Assembly: GCA_902702965.1 (NCBI GenBank)
Contig: CACRXP010000420.1
Location: 420,022-484,021 of the forward strand
Direction: 5' to 3'
From: Spirometra erinaceieuropaei
Lineage: Eukaryota > Platyhelminthes > Cestoda > Diphyllobothriidea > Diphyllobothriidae
DNA length: 64,000 nucleotides
Positions 58,301-64,000 of this stretch are shown here, piece by piece (within the stretch, counting starts at the first letter, position 1; every line of letters begins with the position of its first letter). The notes beneath the pieces are model-generated. The model had not been told where the DNA came from. It searched no databases and saw only the letters and a list, made by a program, of their open reading frames with translations. Made by a program: the position numbers and the translations under genes.

Positions 58301-59100
58301 AGTCAGTTAAACAGCCGGAATTAAACCGCTCAGACAAGGGTTCTATGGCTTCATCCTAAGCCTTCGAATCACTTAACAATCCCATTTAACCGAACACGCA
58401 TACACGCTCACCATTTTTACGGTGCGCTGCTTGTCCAATAGGGAACTGAACGGATGTTTGGAACTTTCATTGCAAATACTCGAAGAACAAAATTCGAAAG
58501 AAGAGGCTTACCTAATTTCCTAGAACGAACATAAACTCCCCAGACAAGGTTGCCCTTTATTCACATTGCCACTGCCCTGTCCACTTCTAAAGTTCCGGAA
58601 AATCCTAAGCCTCAAAATTCACTTTGCTATTTTGCAGTCACTCCTGATCAAAACAATTGCCTTTTCAGATTACTTAAACTGTCCGAGCCTTATTGCTCTT
58701 TTCTAGTCTCCGAAGATCGGCATATTGTTGGCTCTGAAAGTCCAGCCTGGTACAAGGAAGGCTCCATCCTGTCAGACTTCCCAAAGAAGCCTTTCCATAT
58801 AACGTTCAGGCAGAATAATTCATCTCTGTCTCCTCCCCCCCTCCCCTCAAGATCACCTATGTGTGTCAAAAAGTTTGGCGTAATATTAGCACATAATGCA
58901 TTTGAGTTGGATAATCTTATCGCAGGCCTACTTTGATTGCATGTGTTTCTGTAGCGCATCTCCTAATGCATGGGCTTTCAGCGACTCCAGTCTGCACAGC
59001 GCTGTCTGGAACAATCCTGTGTGTATGCATCATCGGCAATCGCCCGCATGAACGTATGAATTTCTGCCCCCGTTGCAAATAACCAATCGCAGTCGTCCTT
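58301..59100. other. Segment present in block C but not in B
   Basis: Block B passes directly from the equivalent of 58.29 kb to that of about 59.26 kb, so this DNA is an insertion in C or a deletion in B. A 128-codon frame (58550-58936) has no signal peptide, domain or splice partner; I do not call it a gene. Confidence 0.45.
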
Positions 59101-59104
59101 CACC

Positions 59105-59830
59105 GCCCAAATAAATCTAGGTCTGCTGACGCGTTTATGCGCTATGTCAATACAGGAAGATGGGGATAGCGAGCGCCGGGCGACGGGTGACGGCCTGCCA
59201 TTCGCATGCCAACATACCCCTTTAACTGCCTCTGCGTCTGCGCCGTGCGATGTAAATATTGTTCTATACTGACGTCTGTTTCCTTCTGCGAAGAAGCCGG
59301 CCTAACTTCATTTCCTACATAGCATGTGCTTTACATGCAGGTTGCCACTGTTCCATCTTCGGCTGGCATCTCAAATAAATCAGGCTGACATCAAAAGATG
59401 GATTCCTATATTATGGGGTCAGGTCCGAGCTAGCCACTGCGCCCAAACAGCCCTCCGATTAACTTTACTCAAGCTTTACATTTTGCCCCTCATCCTCCCA
59501 TTATGGCGTAGTTCCAAAGTAATAATAGTCATGTTGTTATTGCCTCCTACCTATATGCGTTTCAAACCGCTTGTAGGGACAGAGCAAGTTAAAACCAAAA
59601 CTCAACAGACATTGTTTATTTGGAGGTATGTTTTATTTGAGTTGTATAACCTTAGCGTAGGCCATAAACACTAGGTGAATAACTCATGAAATGACAACCG
59701 AATGGATAGATTCGTATACTATGGGGTACGGTCCAATTTATCAACTACACCCAGACTACCCTCAGATCAGCTTTACCCAGACATAACAATTTTCCCCCTC
59801 TTGTAACGGCAAAATAAATTAATACCAAAA
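59105..59830 (-). repeat. Duplicated gene 3' flanks with a 3'UTR stub
   Basis: 59105-59655 repeats 60275-60780 (AAATAAATCTAGGTC, GCGCTATGTCAATAC, ATTATGGGGTCAGGTCCGAG). It ends at 59600-59640 with a mucin-gene 3'UTR stub containing TTTATTTGGAGGTATGTTTT, after which no coding exon follows. 59656-59830 instead matches the 3' flank of gene A in inverse. So two flank types are joined here by rearrangement. Confidence 0.7.
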
Positions 59831-59871
59831 GAATAAGCAGACATTGTTTATTTGGAGGTATGTGTTGAAAG

Positions 59872-60175
59872 CTATAATATCAGCTTAACGACAACGGCAA
59901 GCAAGAGTGACAGAAGGAAGTACTGCGTTAGGAATATGGCCGAGACACTGGATGTCGTGGCTGCAATAGACTCGTTGGAAGACGAAGTAGAGTTTATGGT
60001 TCCAGTAGTATTGGAATCAGCCCCATTACCACTGCCAGGCTATATCGATGTAGCAGTATTATTAGAATCAACCGTCACATTAGTCGCGTTGTCACCAGAT
60101 TCTATGGAGAAGAGAATGTTATTTATTCGTATGCATTGAGAGTAATCTTTAGGATGGAAAATAACAGCCTTCCTA
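59872..60175 (-). pseudogene. Broken mucin-like gene copy (exon 3 only)
   Basis: On the minus strand the acceptor CTCCATAG and exon 3 (60101 down to 59872) are present with the usual Asn/Thr/Ser-rich sequence and hydrophobic tail. The intron's 5' part, the signal-peptide exon, 5'UTR intron and promoter are gone beyond about 60175. A 6-base insertion relative to copies A and B creates an in-frame TAG at 60040-60042. The normal stop is lost, so the frame would run two codons further to a TAG at 59872-59874. AATAAA is kept at 59847-59852. Without a signal peptide and with the stop it is almost certainly non-functional. Confidence 0.8.
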
Positions 60176-60756
60176 AATAACTTTCGGGCGCAATAATTCC
60201 CCTATGTATCCCCTTCAAGTGCCACCTGTATGTTTATATGTTTGGCGTAATTTGATCAAATCCCACCTTAATCGAGCAAATAAATCTAGGTCATCTGACG
60301 CGGTCATGCGCTATGTCAATACTGGAACACTGGGAAACCCAGCGCCGGGCGCGGATTGACTACCTGTCGTCCGCAAGCCAACATACCCCTTTGACTGCAT
60401 CTGCGTCCGCGTCGTGCGGTGTAAACTATTATTATATAATGGCATGACATCATTTCCTACATAGCATATGCTTCACATGCATGTCGCAACTGTTCCATCT
60501 TCCGCTGGCATCTCAAATAAATCAGGCTGACTTTAAAAGACGGATTGGTATATTATGGGGTCAGGTCCGAGCTAGCCACTACGGCCATACAGCCCTCCGA
60601 TTAACTTTACTCTAGCTTAACATTTTGCCCCTCATCCTCTTATTATGGCGTAGTTCCAAATTAATAATAGTCGTGTTGTTATTGCCTCCTACCTATATGC
60701 GTTGTCAACCGCTTGTAGGGACAGAGCAAGTTAAAACCAAAACGAAACAGACATTG
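60176..60756 (-). repeat. Duplicated 3' flank of the 61 kb gene
   Basis: 60.18-60.27 kb is unmatched; 60.275-60.756 kb duplicates 59.105-59.60 kb and, from about 60.48 kb, the 3' flank of gene B. It lies directly downstream of the intact copy at 60788-61144. Confidence 0.65.
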
Positions 60757-60787
60757 CTCATTTGGAGGTATGTTTTAAAACATATCA

Positions 60788-61144
60788 TTACAGCTTAACG
60801 AAAACGGTAAGCAAGAATGGTAGAAGGAAGTACTGTGTCAGGGATATGGCCGAAGCACTAGATGTCGTGGCCTCAGTCGTCTCGTTGGTGGGCGAATTAG
60901 GTGTCATGGTCTCAGAAGTATTGGTACCAGACCCATTGTTATTGCCAGCTGATGAAGCAGTAGTAGTAGTGGCACTGTCCGTGGTATTATTCGGATCAGC
61001 AGCGGATACTTTAATGAAGAGAATGTTATTTATGCAGTTATTTGGAGAAATATCTTTAAGAAGGAAAATAAGAGCCAAAATGCTGTGGAACTTACGGCAG
61101 TAGACAACTAACGCGATGAGTAGGACGCCGAACAGAAACTTCAT
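60788..61144 (-). CDS. Small secreted mucin-like, probably GPI-anchored protein, copy C
   Basis: Minus strand; coding exons 61096-61144 and 60788-61008 with an 87-base intron (GTAAG...TTAAAG), giving 89 residues. The signal peptide is MKFLFGVLLIALVVYC. The Thr/Ser/Asn-rich middle starts SAADPNNTT as in copy A. The tail ends YFLLPFLLTVFVKL. Unlike the other copies, this intron has no stop codon and its length is a multiple of three, so an unspliced message would encode a 118-residue form with 29 extra, largely hydrophobic residues after the signal peptide. The conserved GT/AG sites and the other copies argue that splicing is normal. The 5'UTR intron is 61164-61256. The usual AATAAA is changed to AATGAG at 60757-60762. 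Confidence 0.77.
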   Translation of the reverse strand: MKFLFGVLLIALVVYCRKFHSILALIFLLKDISPNNCINNILFIKVSAADPNNTTDSATTTTASSAGNNNGSGTNTSETMTPNSPTNETTEATTSSASAISLTQYFLLPFLLTVFVKL

Positions 61145-61345
61145 TATCACGCTGTCTTCACTTCTAAAATTTAAGATGAAATAACAGGGGTTTTGCATGG
61201 CTGGGAATGTCACTACCGCCTAGCAGTCTACGGGCAAATCGGGTGCGCTAACTTACCTCAAGGTCGATAACTCGGTTGTATAATAGAGACCATAAACCTG
61301 GCTCCTTAAATATTTGTGCCGATAAGGGTTTAATTGGGTTAGGAT
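61145..61345 (-). promoter_or_regulatory. Promoter, exon 1 and 5'UTR intron of gene C
   Basis: Minus strand: CCTAACCCAATTAAACC (61326-61342), a weaker TATA element AATATTTAAGG (61304-61314), exon 1 ending ACCTTGAG|GTAAG at 61257, and an intron 61164-61256 ending AAATTTTAG. The TATA change (TATTTAA for TATATAA) may lower expression relative to copies A and B. Confidence 0.68.
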
Positions 61346-61559
61346 CCTCTCTTGGGGATGGTGTGGAGTTCACAAATGACTGCTTTTTTGTTACGGTCAT
61401 GTGCACGCCTACCTTATCGACTGCACTTTTTCACGGTTCACGTCATAGAATTGCTTCTCGTTATTTGGAACGATTAGGTTTCGTTAAAGATACGCGACGG
61501 TATCATGTGGCAGAGCACCTACGTGTGCGATAATGTAGGGATAATCTGACACACAGTTT

Positions 61560-62760
61560 AGAAAATTGTATGATGAAGACCTATTTTCGTCGGGGTACTG
61601 CACGAACAATCTGATCAGCCTGGTCGGATCTCCTTCATTTTGGGCAGCAGACGTCTGCTTCTGATGAACTCTCTTCAGGCCTCGATTTCTACTAAGTAAC
61701 ATGATGCGAGCAAATTAATAATTATGCCGTGGCTCGGTTTAGTGAATTTTGCGGAGAGAGGTGTGAAACACCAACATTTCTGTCAGCGTCAGAAGGGTGG
61801 TGGGAGTCGGAAAGGGGAAATATATGCAGGTGACTGGCATGACGTGTTTGACCCATTTTAACTGTACGACTTGTATTAAGTACTTTTGCGCGCATAGGAC
61901 CACTTTGCCTGCCATGTTTGTAGCCTCCTCTACCTTAGACAATCGGAGCTGCCCGATTTCTTTATGGATGGCTTGACAGAATCCTGTAGAGCAACCAGAA
62001 TGCCTCTCGGAAATCTACCAAATTGTCTGTGTTTACTACGTTCTTTAAACGACATGATCCTAACCATGCTGGAATGTGTTCAGTTATTCTTTAATACAAA
62101 CGCCTATTCGTGTCACTGCCTCGTAGTAGGAGGTGTTTGAGCAAATATACATACGGACTGTCCGAGACAGCCGTTTATTCTTGCCCCTTTCGTATAGACT
62201 AAGACAAAGTGGAAATTGTACACGGCCGTCAGCAACGTGCAACAGCTTTAGTTAGGCGTCTCCCTGATGAAGTGGAGATCCGTAAATTTCAACGTGCATG
62301 CGGTAGCACGGTTACTGCTGCCCGTATCTGCTATAGTCTCGGATGATTGGAGCGGGTAGGAATTGGAAATGTAAAGCTGTCTTTCCAACGATCGTGCCCT
62401 TTCCCTCACGTCAGCTTTTCAGTACTCGGCCCTTCGCTTCTACTAAACCTAATTAGGCGGAAATTTTCATCAAGTACTGTTTTGTAGCCGGCCGAAAAGA
62501 AGGCCATATGAAGGCTTACATTCTATGCTGTCGGTCACAGACCAAAAATAACAGACCATCTAATTCCTGCAAACTATTTACCTCCCGCGTTTTCACGTGT
62601 TTGGTCTCTTCAGCGTTGTAGACATAAAGATTTTTTGAATTTCCTTTTCGAAAAAGGTCTTTCATCAGCCAGGTGACTTTTAAAATGTCCGTGCGGTTAT
62701 CAATTAAAAAATGAGAATCACTCCGCTTAACAGGTATTCATTAATAATTTTATTAATCGC
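61560..62760 (-). mobile_element. Decayed Penelope-like element, block C
   Basis: Same block as 20.28-21.56 kb. The minus-strand frame 61739-61942 keeps VVLCAQKYLIQV and a PFPTPTTLLTLTE-type tail of the PLE protein. The plus strand at about 62338-62378 retains a decayed hammerhead-like motif (GATGATTGGAGCG...AATTGGAAATG). 62.52-62.73 kb continues the match to 21.33-21.54 kb. Confidence 0.65.
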
Positions 62761-63119
62761 TAAGTGTATGAGATTACGTTTGCGCTAGTATTAATATGTA
62801 TTTTTAAACTGCGTCTGTTTAACTGTAGTAAAATCCACCAACAATTATAAAAGATACCTGGGGGAGTAGTGATTTTCGGGTTGACATGTTCGCTGAAAAT
62901 GTGCTGCGTCCTAAAATTTACTCCCGTTTACGGTGCACATAAGAACAACGCAAATCACTACTAAAACGCGGAATAGATCATCTTTATTGGGAGGTGTCTT
63001 TCGAAAGTTTTTTACAGAGCAAGCATGAATGACCGAAGGAAGCACTTATTTGCTACAAACATTCGCTACATACGAACATATGCAAGCATTTTGTGCACAA
63101 CTTTCTTAAAATAACATGT
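62761..63119. other. Spacer in block C where R5 would be expected
   Basis: In block B the R5 repeat (about 1 kb) lies between the PLE block and R2; here only about 350 bases of AT-rich DNA are present, so R5 has been lost from block C. Confidence 0.45.
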
Positions 63120-64000
63120 GAATCCTGCTTACAGCATTATGTTCAGTTAATCGTTCTCAGATAAAACCATTTCAGTTCTGCCGAGCATAAGCAATTAGAA
63201 TGGCTAAGATTGCCAGAAAAGATTACGGTATCGTTAAATGCGTCGATGAGTTATATGTATATCACAGGTAATAAAGGTAAACTTTACCGAGCCGAGGACA
63301 CACCTTAACTCCTAACAGTGTCCACCTTGAACATCGTTGGTCCACAGAAATGTATATTGAACTGTAGATTACTGACTGAGTTCCACGAACATTTTCTCCA
63401 TATTACGGTCGCCAGCAGGCTTTTCCAGCTACCAGTGTTGTTGAAATTTGAAATGCATTTTAACACCGAGACGCAATATTAAACTAAGTAGAATTCTCAC
63501 TAAACAGGTGAATAAACGCTCCTGCTCGCTTGCGCGTTCAGAACACGATGCACATAGGTCGGCCCTCACAAAGCAAAAGAGGTTGTTGCTGTTGGCATGC
63601 CAGTAGCAATCCGGTAGGAAGTGCTAAACGTCATAGGCAGTTTTTACAACTGCCACTGATTTAAGCCGATTTCAGAAGAGCAGACTGAATGTACTCTTAC
63701 CAAAATTCCAAAAATGCTAAGCGCGTATATTGCTGGTAACGCCTTTGATATGGCAATATAGCAATATCGATATTGCATATTTCGTATAAGGACATTATTA
63801 ATTGAGGGGATTGCGACACTCTTCTCAACTTCGATAAAAACCTGGGCTGAATTAGGACAAGAACTAATACCTGCTGCGTATCTAGTCATTATGCAGATTA
63901 AGCAATTAGGAGACGCGGAACGCGTTTGCGAGCGTGATTGTAAAAAAAAACCAGACGTAACTCCCAATGCATCATGTGCTTATGGCTGCATCACATGTCA
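63120..64000 (+). repeat. Repeat R2, runs off the window
   Basis: Colinear with 23.80-24.62 kb (ATGTTCAG, TACCGAGCCGA, TTGAACTGTAGAT, GGCCCTCACAAAGC, CCAGTAGCA). The last bases (CATCATGTGCTTATGGCTGC) match 53.98 kb. It continues past base 64000. Confidence 0.7.

Noticed and set aside
58550..58936. 128-codon plus-strand open frame
   Set aside because: No signal peptide, domain, splice partner or second copy; also partly mirrored by an open frame on the opposite strand.
60788..61213. 141-codon minus-strand frame covering gene C including its intron, starting at an upstream ATG
   Set aside because: The upstream part is 5'UTR and 5'UTR intron by comparison with A, B and D. The conserved start is at 61144 and the conserved splice sites are intact.

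Overview
This is AT-rich, repeat-saturated eukaryotic DNA with very few intact reading frames. The best guess for the source is a parasitic flatworm, more likely a tapeworm of the diphyllobothriid type than a fluke. That rests on the style of the Penelope-like (PLE) reverse-transcriptase/GIY-YIG elements, the degenerate LINE, and small mucin-like surface genes that resemble in architecture the apomucins of Echinococcus. No species is claimed. There are no bacterial, organellar or CRISPR features.

The only convincing host genes are a family of small secreted, Thr/Ser/Asn-rich, probably GPI-anchored proteins of 85-96 residues. Four copies look intact: 14133-14493 (+), 19439-19783 (-), 44940-45317 (+) and 60788-61144 (-). 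A fifth, at 59872-60175 (-), is a broken copy without its signal-peptide exon. Each intact copy has the same layout: a promoter with a CCAAT-like block and a TATA box, a non-coding exon 1, a 5'UTR intron, a short exon 2 encoding the signal peptide, an intron of 87-88 bases, and an exon 3 encoding the mucin-like domain and a hydrophobic tail. In most copies an AATAAA follows. None of these proteins is a complete single open reading frame unless the intron is removed, so naive gene callers would miss them.

The genes sit in segmental duplications. Block A (about 5.95-14.74 kb) and block B (about 17.74-25.23 kb) are inverted copies of each other. Block C (about 56.97-64.0 kb, running off the window) is a direct copy of B. 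Inside C the gene and its 3' flank are duplicated again in tandem. Gene D at 45 kb is a more diverged copy that has one shared upstream repeat (R5) but lacks the PLE relic found next to the genes in A, B and C.

The rest is mobile and repeated DNA. There is a rather complete but mutated PLE at 41.4-43.5 kb (+) and a 5'-truncated relative at 49.13-50.62 kb (-), both ending in a hammerhead-ribozyme-like motif. A different PLE at 46.98-47.96 kb has inverted ends and a 12-base target duplication. A LINE relic lies at 3.6-4.66 kb (-), a tRNA-like SINE with an 11-base target duplication at 2490-2712, and a 941-bp element with terminal inverted repeats at 54063-55003. I call the recurrent unclassified families R1 (2.3-2.9 kb, 25.9-32.7 kb, including a large palindrome), R2, R3, R4, R5 and R6. 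Long stretches (about 0-1.7, 14.7-17.7, 36.1-41.3, 45.4-46.4, 50.6-51.85 kb) hold nothing I can identify.
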